From the NCBI GenBank assembly GCA_031296115.1, contig JARLGI010000002.1:1-48285 (forward strand): a DNA stretch of 48,285 nucleotides, read 5' to 3'. The notes under the pieces were generated by a model. It had not been told where the DNA came from. It did not search any database and worked only from the letters and a program-made list of their open reading frames with translations. Made by a program: the position numbers and the translations under genes. Of this stretch, positions 9,551 to 17,881 are shown one piece after another. This stretch comes from Acidobacteriota bacterium. Its GTDB lineage: Bacteria; Acidobacteriota; Terriglobia; Terriglobales; Acidobacteriaceae. The first letter of the stretch is position 1; every line of letters begins with the position of its first letter.

Positions 9551-10719
9551 TGCACACCGCAAAGCGGCGGTTCTCGATCCCGCGACTACCGGCGGGGTTG
9601 CCCCTTCTCGTTGCCATCCTTGCGACGGGATGCTCTCAGCGTAAGCCCGTTGATCCCGGCTATCACGAATACGCCTACGTCACCAATGGCAAGAGCAATT
9701 CAGTAAGTGTGCTGGACCTGCTGCAGCTCAGAAACGTGAAGACCCTGACGGTTGGCGAGGGCCCAACCGGCGTCACCGCTAATCCCGCGCGTAACGAGAT
9801 CTACGTTGCCAACTCGGAATCGAGCAATGTCAGCATCATTGACGCCGAGCGTAACGAGGTCGTCGGCGCCATCGGCGTTCACAACGCGCCTTATTTTGTT
9901 TCGGTTTCCCCGGACGGCATGCGCGCCTATGTGGCCAATTCCGGCTCCGCCAATGTTTCGGTAATCGATCTGGAAAAGCGGCGGGTGATTGCGACGATTG
10001 GCGTCGGCGGCGCGCCTGGACTGGCCAAGGTGTCGCCGGACGGAAAGCTTGTGGTGGTCAGCAACCGGGCGAGTGACTCCGTCTCGATCATCGATGCAGA
10101 CAAGCTCACAGTCCGTGACACAGTAGCGGTTTGCCATCAGCCGCAGGAGATGGTCATTCAGCCTGATGCCAGCAAAGCCTTCGTGGCCTGCCCGGGATCG
10201 AACCAGCTCGCGGCCATCGACCTGAAGACTAACCGCCTGCTGACGCTGCTCGATGTCGGCAAGCTCCCTATTCATCTGGCGCTCAAGCCCGACGGCGGCG
10301 AACTCTTCGTCAGCAATTTCGATGGCAACAGCTTCTCTATTGTCGAGACAGGCACCAACGAGGTTGGCGGAACTTACCTGATCGGCAATAATCCTGTGCG
10401 GGGCGTCGTGACCTCGGACAACAGCCTGCTGTATGTCAGTAACTTCGGGTCGGACAATGTCAGTGTCTATGCGATTGATGAAGGACGCGTGATTGGCGTC
10501 GTGCAGGTGGGCAGCCATCCCGAGGCATTGGCGCTGACGCCCGATGAAGCGCATCTACTGGTGGTGGATTCGCGCTCGGGCGACGTCGCCGTGGTGCGCA
10601 CGGTAAAGACACACAACAATTCCAAGATTAGCGCCGAGCGGGCCCTGGTAACGCTGATTCCCGTCGGCAATCAGCCGAACGACATTGTGATTAAGGCGTT
10701 CAAAGTGGCAGCGAAGTGA
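9550..10719 (+). CDS. YVTN-family beta-propeller lipoprotein
   Basis: 389 residues. A lipoprotein signal peptide ends in lipobox LATGC with the lipidated Cys at residue 28, so it is anchored to the cell envelope. The mature part is a seven-bladed-type propeller of YVTN/surface-antigen repeats: 'EYAYVTNGKSNSVSVLDL', 'EIYVANSESSNVSIIDA', 'RAYVANSGSANVSVIDL', 'LVVVSNRASDSVSIIDA', 'ELFVSNFDGNSFSIVE' and 'LLYVSNFGSDNVSVYAID'. Such proteins usually bind ligands or partner proteins, and no enzymatic motif is present. It shares its start with the aroF stop (overlap of one base), so the two are co-transcribed. The functional link to aromatic synthesis is unclear. Confidence 0.9.
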   Translation: MHTAKRRFSIPRLPAGLPLLVAILATGCSQRKPVDPGYHEYAYVTNGKSNSVSVLDLLQLRNVKTLTVGEGPTGVTANPARNEIYVANSESSNVSIIDAERNEVVGAIGVHNAPYFVSVSPDGMRAYVANSGSANVSVIDLEKRRVIATIGVGGAPGLAKVSPDGKLVVVSNRASDSVSIIDADKLTVRDTVAVCHQPQEMVIQPDASKAFVACPGSNQLAAIDLKTNRLLTLLDVGKLPIHLALKPDGGELFVSNFDGNSFSIVETGTNEVGGTYLIGNNPVRGVVTSDNSLLYVSNFGSDNVSVYAIDEGRVIGVVQVGSHPEALALTPDEAHLLVVDSRSGDVAVVRTVKTHNNSKISAERALVTLIPVGNQPNDIVIKAFKVAAK

Positions 10720-10798
10720 AGCCCACAGAGCATTATCAGACTTGCCAACCTGGGTAGCGCACCGCTTCATCGCCGCATTCTGGATTCGGTTAGGAACA

Positions 10799-10885
10799 CG
10801 GCTTAAGCCGCTGAGGTATTGCCTTGTTCCTCAGGCGCTAAAGCGCCGACTTCTTGCGCCAGTTCCTATCGCAGGCCTGAAGGCC
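10799..10885. repeat. Cluster of three REP-like palindromes before murB
   Basis: CGGC-TTAA-GCCG (10799-10810), GGCGC-TAAA-GCGCC (10834-10847) and GGCC-TGAA-GGCC (10874-10885). The cluster follows the lipoprotein stop and may end that transcript. Confidence 0.65.
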
Positions 10886-10935
10886 CAGCCACTTTGTGAC
10901 CGCGATTCTCCCACCTTGTAATATTAGCTGTCCCC

Positions 10936-11991
10936 ATGCTAATCCGCGAACAAGTCCCGCTGGCTCCACTTACGACGTTAGGTGTCGGAGGCCCAGCGCG
11001 CTTTTTCATCGAAGCGGGCACCCAAGACGAGGTCGTCGAGGCGGTCGGGTTCGCGCACGCGCGACAATTGCCGCTGTTCGTACTGGGCGGCGGCAGCAAC
11101 CTGGTCGTGGCCGATAACGGTTTTCCTGGCGTGGTATTGAAGGTCGGCATTGTGGATGTGTTGCTCCTTACCGCTGCCAACGGAGAAGTGATCTTCGACG
11201 CCGGCGCCGGGGTGGATTGGGATGCCTTCGTCGCCGAAACAATCGAGGCGGAGTGTGCGGGGCTGGAATGCCTCAGCGGCATTCCCGGCACTGTTGGTGG
11301 CACTCCCGTGCAGAACGTCGGCGCCTATGGTCAGGAAGTGGCGGAGACCATCCGCGAGGTGCGCGCCCTCGATCTACGCTCGCTGGAGAGCAAAACGCTC
11401 TCCAATGCGGAGTGCCAGTTTTCATACCGTTCCAGTCTCTTCAACACCACGGAGCGGGGGCGCGGTCGCTACATTATCCTGCGCGTGTCGTTTGCGCTGC
11501 GCCAAGGCGGGAGGCCCGGCCTTCGCTATGCGGAGTTGCAGGAGGTCTTCGCCAATGATTCTGTTGAACCGACTCTCGCAGAGGTGCGGGCGGCGGTGCT
11601 CGAAATCCGCCGCCGCAAGGGAATGCTGATTGTTCCCGGCGAAGACGACTCACGTAGCGCGGGATCCTTCTTCAAGAACCCGATCGTGCCTATGCCGGTC
11701 TTTACCGAACTGGCTGCTCGCATGGAGGCACACGGGTGGCAGTTACCAAGCTATCCGCTAGGAGAAGGCTTCCGGAAGTTGCCGGCTGCCTGGCTGGTCG
11801 AGCTTGCTGGATTTCCGAGAGGCTACAGCAAAGGTGCGGCAGGCATCTCCCGCCGTCATGCGCTCGCGATTATCAACCGCGGTGGCGCGACTGCGGCCGA
11901 CATCATGGCACTCAAAGAGAATATCCAAGCTCGCGTGAAGGACGAGTTCGAGATTGAGTTGCAGCCCGAACCTGTCTTCGTGGGATTCTAG
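10936..11991 (+). CDS. murB: UDP-N-acetylmuramate dehydrogenase (UDP-N-acetylenolpyruvoylglucosamine reductase)
   Basis: 351 residues, close to the E. coli-type (type I) enzyme. It is a cytoplasmic FAD enzyme that reduces UDP-GlcNAc-enolpyruvate to UDP-MurNAc for peptidoglycan. The FAD-binding signatures 'TTLGVGGPARFF' and 'LGGGSNLVVAD' are at the N-terminus. 'GIPGTVGGTPVQNVGAYGQEV' follows, then 'RSAGSFFKNP' with the catalytic serine, and the C-terminal 'EPVFVGF' contains the conserved Glu. The ATG at 10936 follows an AT-rich TGTAATATTAG. The stop codon overlaps the stop of the converging amidase within CTAG at 11988-11991. Confidence 0.96.
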   Translation: MLIREQVPLAPLTTLGVGGPARFFIEAGTQDEVVEAVGFAHARQLPLFVLGGGSNLVVADNGFPGVVLKVGIVDVLLLTAANGEVIFDAGAGVDWDAFVAETIEAECAGLECLSGIPGTVGGTPVQNVGAYGQEVAETIREVRALDLRSLESKTLSNAECQFSYRSSLFNTTERGRGRYIILRVSFALRQGGRPGLRYAELQEVFANDSVEPTLAEVRAAVLEIRRRKGMLIVPGEDDSRSAGSFFKNPIVPMPVFTELAARMEAHGWQLPSYPLGEGFRKLPAAWLVELAGFPRGYSKGAAGISRRHALAIINRGGATAADIMALKENIQARVKDEFEIELQPEPVFVGF

Positions 11992-13343
11992 CCAGCGACT
12001 TTCGTGATTGGCGGTCGCCGCTTGTGCCACTGCGTAGCCTGCTCATAGTCGTGTGCCACCTGTAGCACGATCTCGTCCGACCCTGGTCTGCCGGAGATCT
12101 GCATGCCCACCGGAAATCCTTCGCGCGTAAACCCACACGGTACGGAGCAGCTGGGCCAATAGAGCACACTGAAGGGCACGGTGTTGCGCAGGAGGTATTT
12201 CGTCTCGAACTGCCGCAGTTCCGGCTCCCCCAATGGTTGCAGCAGCGAAAGCTCCGGAGCCGTGATCGGGACCGCGGGTGTGATGACCACGTCGACCTGT
12301 TCAAAAACCGAAGCCGCCGTCCGCCTCTGCTCCAGCAACTCGCGACGGGCCCGGATGTAGTCGGTCGCACTAATACCGGCACAACCTGACACCCGTACCA
12401 GTATGTGCGGGTCGTAAAGCTCAGGATGGGTGGTGAACATCTCTTCGTGATACTCGTAGATCTCGGCATCGAAGACCGTGCGGCGCCGCGAGACATCCAG
12501 TTGCACATCTCGAACCTCAGAGACCAGCGTCTTGATGAGGGCAAGCGCTTGCTCCATGCAAGATGCGACGTCCGGCTGTAGGTCGTCGAAGAATCCCTTT
12601 TGTGGCAGCCCGACCTTCAACTGGGAAACACTCCGGTCGGGTGGTGCGGACATTGGCGATGTAGCCAGCGCTTGCAGCAGGATCACCGCATCCTTCGCTG
12701 TCCGGGTCATGGGCCCGGCGGTATCAAACGAGCGCGCCAGGGGAATCATGCCGTCAGCGCTCCACACCCCGGCGCTGGGACGATGTCCCACAATTCCGCA
12801 GAGTGCCGACGGACAGCGAATCGACCCCGCCGTGTCGGTGCCGATGGAGACCACGCAGAGTCCCGCGGCCACTGCCGCTCCTGACCCCGACGAGGAGCCG
12901 CCGGTAATGCAAGACGTATCCCAGGGATTTCGCGAAGGGCCGAACGCGCTGACGACGCCGCTCATGCCGAAGGCAAACTCGTGCAGGTTGAGCTTTCCGA
13001 GAATCACCGCGCCAGCTTGCTTGAGCCGCTTAACGAGTTCGGCATCCTTTGCCGGGACCCGCTCGTGATATTGATTGCTGGCAGCGGTCGTTCTCACGCC
13101 TGCGGTGTCGAGCAGGTCCTTCAGGCCGATGGGAATGCCATGCAGCGGGCCGCGCCACTTCCCCGCCATCACCTCGGCTTCGGCTCGGCGGGCCTGATCG
13201 AGCGCCGTGTCGGCCGTGATAGTAATAAAAGCGTTGAAGGTGGGATTCAGCCGGTCGATATTGGCAAGGCAGTCCCGCGCCAACTCAACCGGCGACAACC
13301 GGCGCGTGCGAATCTGTTCGGCAGCGTCGGTGAGAGTGAGCAT
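11988..13343 (-). CDS. Amidase (amidase-signature family, GatA-like)
   Basis: 451 residues from the ATG at 13343. The Ser-cisSer-Lys triad region is complete: 'GIPIGLKDLLDTAG' (Lys), 'GGSSSGSGAAVAAG' (cis-Ser) and 'IGTDTAGSIRCPSALCG' (nucleophile Ser). This is an amide hydrolase, substrate unknown. It resembles GatA but no gatB or gatC is near, so a free-standing amidase is more likely. The start is 7 bases after the Fur-family stop codon with no good ribosome site, suggesting translation coupled to that gene. The 3' end converges on murB, the two stops sharing CTAG. A longer frame extends upstream into the fur gene but is non-coding there. Confidence 0.9.
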   Translation of the reverse strand: MLTLTDAAEQIRTRRLSPVELARDCLANIDRLNPTFNAFITITADTALDQARRAEAEVMAGKWRGPLHGIPIGLKDLLDTAGVRTTAASNQYHERVPAKDAELVKRLKQAGAVILGKLNLHEFAFGMSGVVSAFGPSRNPWDTSCITGGSSSGSGAAVAAGLCVVSIGTDTAGSIRCPSALCGIVGHRPSAGVWSADGMIPLARSFDTAGPMTRTAKDAVILLQALATSPMSAPPDRSVSQLKVGLPQKGFFDDLQPDVASCMEQALALIKTLVSEVRDVQLDVSRRRTVFDAEIYEYHEEMFTTHPELYDPHILVRVSGCAGISATDYIRARRELLEQRRTAASVFEQVDVVITPAVPITAPELSLLQPLGEPELRQFETKYLLRNTVPFSVLYWPSCSVPCGFTREGFPVGMQISGRPGSDEIVLQVAHDYEQATQWHKRRPPITKVAG

Positions 13344-13350
13344 CGGGGGG

Positions 13351-13860
13351 CTAGAGCGCGGTCCGTTTTTGTTTCTTCTGGCACTTCTCGCAGATGCCGT
13401 AAATCTGAAAGGTGTGCCGTGTGGGCAAGTATTTGTGCTTGCGGCCGATTTCCTGTTCGACGCGCTCAATGCCGGGCGAGAAAAACTCGACCGAGCTGCC
13501 GCACTCCGTGCAAACCATGTGGTGATGGTTGCGCCGCTGATACTGGTGCTCGTAACGCGCGATACCGTCGTTGAAGGCGACTTCGCTCGCGAGACGACAT
13601 TCGGAGAGCAGCTTGAGCGTCCGATAAACCGTCGTAAAGCCGATGCGGTCGTCCTTTTTTTTGACCAGGCGGTAGAGTTCGTCGGTGGAAAGGTGGTCGC
13701 GGGTATCAAGGAAGGTCCGCAGAATGGTGGCCCGCTGCCCGGTGCGCTTCAGGCCGACACGCTTGAGATGATCGTGGAAGATCGTCTCCGCCTCGCGCAC
13801 CATCTGGCGTGAGATGGTCGAGTGGTCGTCGATGCGCTTCTGCAGCATAGCCAGGGTCAT
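13351..13860 (-). CDS. Fur-family transcriptional regulator
   Basis: 169 residues. It has a winged-helix DNA-binding domain (about 20-100, 'LKRTGQRATILRTFLDTRDHLSTDELYRLV', 'GFTTVYRTLKLL') and a C-terminal dimerisation/metal domain. Metal-binding residues are the HHH cluster (112-114) and two CxxC pairs (C117/C120 and C157/C160) that hold the structural zinc. The family covers Fur, Zur, PerR and Mur; sequence alone does not separate them. Start at the ATG (13860) or the in-frame ATG at 13848, neither with a clear ribosome site. It lies upstream of and probably co-transcribed with the amidase. I did not find an obvious Fur box nearby. Confidence 0.93.
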   Translation of the reverse strand: MTLAMLQKRIDDHSTISRQMVREAETIFHDHLKRVGLKRTGQRATILRTFLDTRDHLSTDELYRLVKKKDDRIGFTTVYRTLKLLSECRLASEVAFNDGIARYEHQYQRRNHHHMVCTECGSSVEFFSPGIERVEQEIGRKHKYLPTRHTFQIYGICEKCQKKQKRTAL

Positions 13861-13898
13861 CTATGAGGATAGCACCCACGCGCATGCGCGGAAGGCAA

Positions 13899-13931
13899 CG
13901 AATCCGGTGCCGGACCGGCCACACGGATTCG
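13899..13931 (-). terminator. Hairpin downstream of sdhB, possible terminator
   Basis: CGAATCCG (13899-13906) pairs with CGGATTCG (13924-13931), and the loop holds a further GC-rich inverted stretch. There is no T-run on the sdhB-sense strand, so it may be a processing or rho-dependent end. Confidence 0.35.
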
Positions 13932-13940
13932 CATCGGCGA

Positions 13941-14693
13941 TTAGGTGCGGAAGAAGTCCTTGATAGCCTGCCACATCACCTGACCGCCGACATCGGCAAT
14001 CGACCTGGTGAGCGGAATGTCCTTGGGGCAGACCTCGACGCAGTTCTGCGCGTAGCCGCATTCCTGGATGCCGCCGTCGCCCATGAGCGCCTGCAGGCGA
14101 TCGACCTTGAGGGCCTTGCCCGTAGGATGGGTATTGAACAGCCTTACCTGCGAGATGGCGGCGGCGCCGACGAACCCTGTCTTTTCGTTAAACTGCGGAC
14201 AGGCTTCCATGCAGCAGCAGCACGAGATGCAACGCGACAGCGGATAGGCCTGTTCCTGCTCCTCCGCCGACTGGCGCGGACCGGGCCCGAGATCGTAGGT
14301 GCCATCCACCGGGACCCAACCCTTCACCTTCTTCAGGTTCTCGAACAGCACGCTGCGGTCAACCTGAAGGTCGCGAATGATCGGAAACTTGGAGAAAGGT
14401 TCGAGCGTGATCGGCTGCTTGAGATTGTCGATCAGGGCCGAGCACGCCATCTTGGCCTGCCCGTTGATGAGCATGGCGCAGGAGCCGCACACCTCTTCCA
14501 GGCAGTTGGAGTCGTAGGCGACAGGCGTGGTGACCTTGCCTTGCCTGGTGACGGGGCTCGCCGCAATGTCCATCAGCGCCGAGGTAATGTTCATGCCGGG
14601 GCGATACGTTAACTCGAACTCTTCCGAGTAAGGTTTGGACTCAGGGGTCTGCTGGCGTTTGATTTTTATGATGACAGTTTTAGAGTTCGCCAT
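13941..14693 (-). CDS. sdhB: Succinate dehydrogenase iron-sulfur subunit
   Basis: 250 residues from the ATG at 14693 (MANSKTV). It carries electrons from the SdhA flavin to the quinone site on the cytoplasmic face. The [2Fe-2S] ligands are in 'CLEEVCGSC...C' of the N-terminal ferredoxin domain. The [4Fe-4S] and [3Fe-4S] ligands are in 'CISCCCCMEACP' and 'CGYAQNCVEVCP'. Length matches the Bacillus/epsilon-type SdhB/FrdB. It is the last gene of sdhC-A-B. A 264-base gap separates it from sdhA, unusually long for an sdh operon and filled with hairpin repeats, so separate transcript levels are possible. Confidence 0.96.
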   Translation of the reverse strand: MANSKTVIIKIKRQQTPESKPYSEEFELTYRPGMNITSALMDIAASPVTRQGKVTTPVAYDSNCLEEVCGSCAMLINGQAKMACSALIDNLKQPITLEPFSKFPIIRDLQVDRSVLFENLKKVKGWVPVDGTYDLGPGPRQSAEEQEQAYPLSRCISCCCCMEACPQFNEKTGFVGAAAISQVRLFNTHPTGKALKVDRLQALMGDGGIQECGYAQNCVEVCPKDIPLTRSIADVGGQVMWQAIKDFFRT

Positions 14694-14718
14694 TTTCGTT
14701 TTTCTTGGAACCGGTGCC

Positions 14719-14815
14719 GCCCCTACGGGGGCTCGGGTCACTCTCCCACGCCACCCAGCACTCCGCCCAAAATCAGGGCTCCGTGCTGGGCTAAACTGTT
14801 TCGCCCCTTCGGGGC
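14719..14815. repeat. Three hairpins in the sdhA-sdhB gap
   Basis: GCCCC-TAC-GGGG(G)C (14719-14732), CCCAGCAC (14754-14761) pairing with GTGCTGGG (14783-14790) across 21 bases, and GCCCC-TTC-GGGGC (14803-14815). Together they form a composite extragenic repeat that would be transcribed in the sdh message. The rest of the gap shows no gene. Confidence 0.6.
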
Positions 14816-14957
14816 AGATCTTCTAGCACTTCATGCCGCCGCGGAAAAACAAACATGGTTCTTGCGTACTGACTACAACCCCCGGTCATTTCACGGAACT
14901 AGATACTTCCCTAATGCCTACTCCCCCGCAGCGGCAACTGACTACTAACTACTGCTT

Positions 14958-16745
14958 CTACGTCGCTGCGTCGTAGCGCCGCGGCCGTGGCTTGATCAAC
15001 GATGTATCCACCTGGTCAAACTCGAAGCGCGGCTCGTCGGCGTCGGCCGCAAAGTAAGCCTTCGTGGTCTTCAACCAGTTGGCGTCGTCACGCTCCGGAA
15101 AATCCGGCTTGTAATGCGCGCCGCGCGACTCATCCCGCATGGCCGCGCCCTGCGCGATCACGCGCGCCAGTTGCAGCATGTTGTAAAGCTGCCGCGCAAA
15201 GACGAATGACGTGTTCGCCCACATCGAGCGGTCGCTCAGGTTGACGTGCCGGTAGCGCTCCAGTAATTCGACCAGCTTGACGTCGGTCTCCTGCAAATTC
15301 TTGTTGTAGCGAATCACCGTGCAGTTCTTGGTCATTGTGTCGCCCAACTCGCGCCACAACAGGAACGGGTTCTCCGTGCCGTCGTTGTTCATCAGGCGAG
15401 TGTTGATCTCTTCCTGGCGCTTGCGCTCGGATTCATACACAGTTTGGGGTGATTGGCTTCCGCTCTTGATGATGTTCTGCGCATAGCGAACCGCATGCGG
15501 TCCGGCGATGAACCCGCCGTAGATGCAGGACATCAACGAATTCGCACCCAGGCGGTTGGCGCCGTGGATGGAATGGTCGCACTCGCCGCAAGCGTACAGC
15601 CCCTCGATGTTGGTGCGCTGGTCAAAGTCGACCCAAAGGCCGCCCATCGTGTAGTGCATGCCGGGGAAGATCTTCATCGGAACGTCGCGCGGGTCGTCGC
15701 CGACAAACTTCTCGTAAATCTCCAGGATGCCTTCGAGCTTACGGTCGAGCGTGGCACGGTCGATATGGGTCAGATCGAGATATACCATCGGCTGGCCGTC
15801 GATGCCCAGGTTGTGCTCGTAGACCACTTTGTGGATGGCCCGGGTCGCGATGTCGCGGGGCACCAGGTTGCCATATTTGGGATACCACTCCTCCAGGAAG
15901 TACCAGCGCTCACCCTCGGGAATGCTCTTGGGGTCGCGCTTGTCACCCGGCTGCTTCGGCACCCACACCCGGCCACCTTCGCCGCGGGCTGATTCCGACA
16001 TCAAGCGCAGCTTGTCTTCGCCGGGGATCGAGGTGGGATGCACCTGGATGAACTCGCCGTTGGCGTAGTAGGCGCCCTGCTGGTACAGGGCCGACTGCGC
16101 CGAGCCGGTGCAGACGACGGAGTTGGTGGACTTGCCGAAAATGGCGCCGATTCCGCCGGTCGCCATGATCACGGCGTCCGCGGGGAAAGTGTGCACCGCC
16201 ATGCCGCGCAAGTCCATGGCGCAAATGCCACGGCAGACGCGCTGGTCGTCGATTACGCAGGAGAGGAATTCCCATGCTTCGTACTTGGTGACCTTGCCTT
16301 CCGACTCGTAGCGCCTGACCTGCTCGTCGAGAGCGTACAGCAGTTGCTGGCCTGTGGTGGCGCCGGCGAAAGCGGTGCGGTTGTAGAGCGTGCCTCCGAA
16401 ACGGCGGAAGTCCAGCAATCCTTCAGGCGTGCGGTTGAAAGGAACGCCCATGCGGTCGAGCAGGTCAATGATGCCGGGAGCGGCCTCGCACATGGCCTTT
16501 GCCGGCGGTTGGTCGGCGAGGAAGTCGCCGCCGTAGACCGTGTCATCGAAGTGCTGCCAGGTGGAGTCGCCCTCACCCTTCAGGTTCTTGGCGGCGTTAA
16601 TGCCGCCCTGGGCACAGACGGAGTGAGACCGCTTCACCGGAACGATGGAAAACAGGTCAACATGACCACCCATCTCGGCAACTTTGATGGCGGCCGAAAG
16701 TCCCGCCAGTCCGCCACCCACAACAATGATTTTAGGATTTGCCAT
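14958..16745 (-). CDS. sdhA: Succinate dehydrogenase flavoprotein subunit
   Basis: 595 residues. Covalent-FAD subunit that oxidises succinate to fumarate. The Rossmann 'VVGGGLAGLSAA' lies at about 8-19. The flavinylation His is in 'RSHSVCAQGGINA', and the substrate loop includes 'FIQVHPTSIPG' and 'SESARGEGGRVW'. 'HYTMGGLWVD', 'GANRLGANSLMSC' and 'RDESRGAHYKPDFPERDD' complete the catalytic core. The form is the Bacillus-type, menaquinone-linked SdhA, fitting the ubiE in the window. It lies between sdhC and sdhB, with a 193-base gap to sdhC. No strong ribosome site is seen before the ATG. Confidence 0.97.
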   Translation of the reverse strand: MANPKIIVVGGGLAGLSAAIKVAEMGGHVDLFSIVPVKRSHSVCAQGGINAAKNLKGEGDSTWQHFDDTVYGGDFLADQPPAKAMCEAAPGIIDLLDRMGVPFNRTPEGLLDFRRFGGTLYNRTAFAGATTGQQLLYALDEQVRRYESEGKVTKYEAWEFLSCVIDDQRVCRGICAMDLRGMAVHTFPADAVIMATGGIGAIFGKSTNSVVCTGSAQSALYQQGAYYANGEFIQVHPTSIPGEDKLRLMSESARGEGGRVWVPKQPGDKRDPKSIPEGERWYFLEEWYPKYGNLVPRDIATRAIHKVVYEHNLGIDGQPMVYLDLTHIDRATLDRKLEGILEIYEKFVGDDPRDVPMKIFPGMHYTMGGLWVDFDQRTNIEGLYACGECDHSIHGANRLGANSLMSCIYGGFIAGPHAVRYAQNIIKSGSQSPQTVYESERKRQEEINTRLMNNDGTENPFLLWRELGDTMTKNCTVIRYNKNLQETDVKLVELLERYRHVNLSDRSMWANTSFVFARQLYNMLQLARVIAQGAAMRDESRGAHYKPDFPERDDANWLKTTKAYFAADADEPRFEFDQVDTSLIKPRPRRYDAAT

Positions 16746-16804
16746 AAGAAGTCTTAGTATCCGTACTTACAAACCTATTTCTGGAGTGACGTCCTTCGGG
16801 TAGT

Positions 16805-16894
16805 GCGGGCCTTCAGGCCCGCTTTACGACTCCACCCTCACTCCCGCTTGGGCCGCTGAACTCTTTTCCGCCTTCAAACGCAGGCCTGAAGGCC
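16805..16894. repeat. Two REP-like palindromes in the sdhC-sdhA gap
   Basis: GCGGGCC-TTCA-GGCCCGC (16805-16822, 7-bp perfect stem) and GGCC-TGAA-GGCC (16883-16894). They lie inside the operon, between two co-oriented genes. Confidence 0.65.
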
Positions 16895-16938
16895 CGCTCT
16901 ACCCTAAACGTCCGCTGAGCTTTAGTACTGACACCGCC

Positions 16939-17667
16939 TTAGTCGTGTTCGACCCAAGGAACCTGGTCGGCGGGCGTCCTGGTGAAACCCGTGATCGTCC
17001 ACAGCCCTATACCCACCAGCAACACTGCGAGTCCGGCGCAAACGAAGCCGAACTTGCGGCGCGCGTTGGCGCCCACCGTCAAACCCCACTTGGCGGCAAA
17101 TAGCCACACGCCATACGAAAAATGCCATGACGCGGCCACGATGCCGACGACGTAGAACGCCACGGTCCAGGGGCTCTGGAAATCGAACCATACCTTGGAA
17201 AACGCGTACTGGTATCCGCCGCCCATCAGGTGCACACCGGTGAACCGCATGTTGTAAGTGTGATACACGATGTAGATGAAGGCGATGATGCCGGTCCAGC
17301 GCTGCGACGTGTACAGCCAGTTGCCGGTCCAGGGGTACTCGCCGACATTCGACTCGCCGCGGTACCAGATGTAAATCCCATACAGCGCATGAAACAGAAT
17401 AGGAATAAAGATGAAAACCCATTCCAACACGTGCACGAACGGCAGGCTGGTAAGGAACTTTACCTGGTCGTTATAGGCTTGGACACCGTTGACGGCTTCC
17501 GAGTTGGAAATGAAATGCTCCACCAGGAACGCCCCGATGGGCACGATTCCTGACAGAGAATGCAGCCGGCGCAACAGGAAAGAGTAGCCCTGTCCGGCGC
17601 GCAACGGAGCCACTCCCTTCTGAATTCTGGCGGGGCTGGTATCAATCGAACTGGCCGAAGAAGCCAC
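16939..17667 (-). CDS. sdhC: Succinate dehydrogenase cytochrome b558 subunit
   Basis: 242 residues, inner membrane. It anchors SdhAB and carries haem b and the quinone site. Five hydrophobic segments are visible, as in the single-subunit B. subtilis-type SdhC (TIGR02046-like). Conserved elements include 'LLRRLHSLSGIVPIGAFLVEHF' and 'LFHALYGIYIWYRGESN', where His residues are candidate haem ligands. 'SQRWTGIIAFIYIVYHTYNM' and 'SWHFSYGVWLFAAKWGLT' complete the set. The start is GTG at 17667, supported by AAGGAG eight bases upstream. As first gene of sdhC-A-B it carries the operon's promoter and operator-like sites (17712-17858). Confidence 0.95.
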   Translation of the reverse strand: MASSASSIDTSPARIQKGVAPLRAGQGYSFLLRRLHSLSGIVPIGAFLVEHFISNSEAVNGVQAYNDQVKFLTSLPFVHVLEWVFIFIPILFHALYGIYIWYRGESNVGEYPWTGNWLYTSQRWTGIIAFIYIVYHTYNMRFTGVHLMGGGYQYAFSKVWFDFQSPWTVAFYVVGIVAASWHFSYGVWLFAAKWGLTVGANARRKFGFVCAGLAVLLVGIGLWTITGFTRTPADQVPWVEHD

Positions 17668-17711
17668 GGAGCTAACTCCTTAATGAACGCGGAACGTACA
17701 AAGAACCTTGC

Positions 17712-17741
17712 ATTATCAATTTCGCCAACAGCGCAAGTCAA
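17712..17741 (-). promoter_or_regulatory. Sigma70-type promoter of sdhCAB
   Basis: On the minus strand, -35 TTGACT (17741-17736) and -10 GATAAT (17717-17712) are spaced 18 bases, giving a transcript start near 17705, about 38 bases before the GTG. Confidence 0.6.
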
Positions 17742-17777
17742 GGAACGGCGCAACTCACTTTGACCTTGGCGAAATTG
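17717..17777. promoter_or_regulatory. Perfect 12-bp inverted repeat spanning the sdhC promoter
   Basis: CAATTTCGCCAA (17717-17728) and TTGGCGAAATTG (17766-17777) are exact reverse complements, 49 bases centre to centre. The proximal arm lies in the -10/-35 spacer and the distal arm upstream of -35. This suggests a two-site operator for an unidentified regulator, repressing by occlusion or looping. Confidence 0.6.
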
Positions 17778-17840
17778 TTCTGAGGTGGGCGGCTCAGATG
17801 AAATGCGAAAATCAGAATAGCTGGCGAAAGGATGGAACTC

Positions 17841-17858
17841 TTGTGATTCACGTCACAA
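17841..17858. promoter_or_regulatory. Crp/Fnr-type palindrome TTGTGA-N6-TCACAA
   Basis: TTGTGATTCACGTCACAA is a perfect match to the TGTGA-N6-TCACA architecture bound by Crp/Fnr-superfamily regulators. It lies between rdgB and sdhC, about 145 bases upstream of the predicted sdh transcript start, which is far for class I activation. Confidence 0.55.
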
Positions 17859-17881
17859 CTTGCTATGACGGGGCACGGGGA

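Noticed and set aside
13344..13709. Upstream extension of the amidase to 573 residues
   Set aside because: Lies wholly inside the fur-family gene in another frame; the amidase-family N-terminus begins at 13343.
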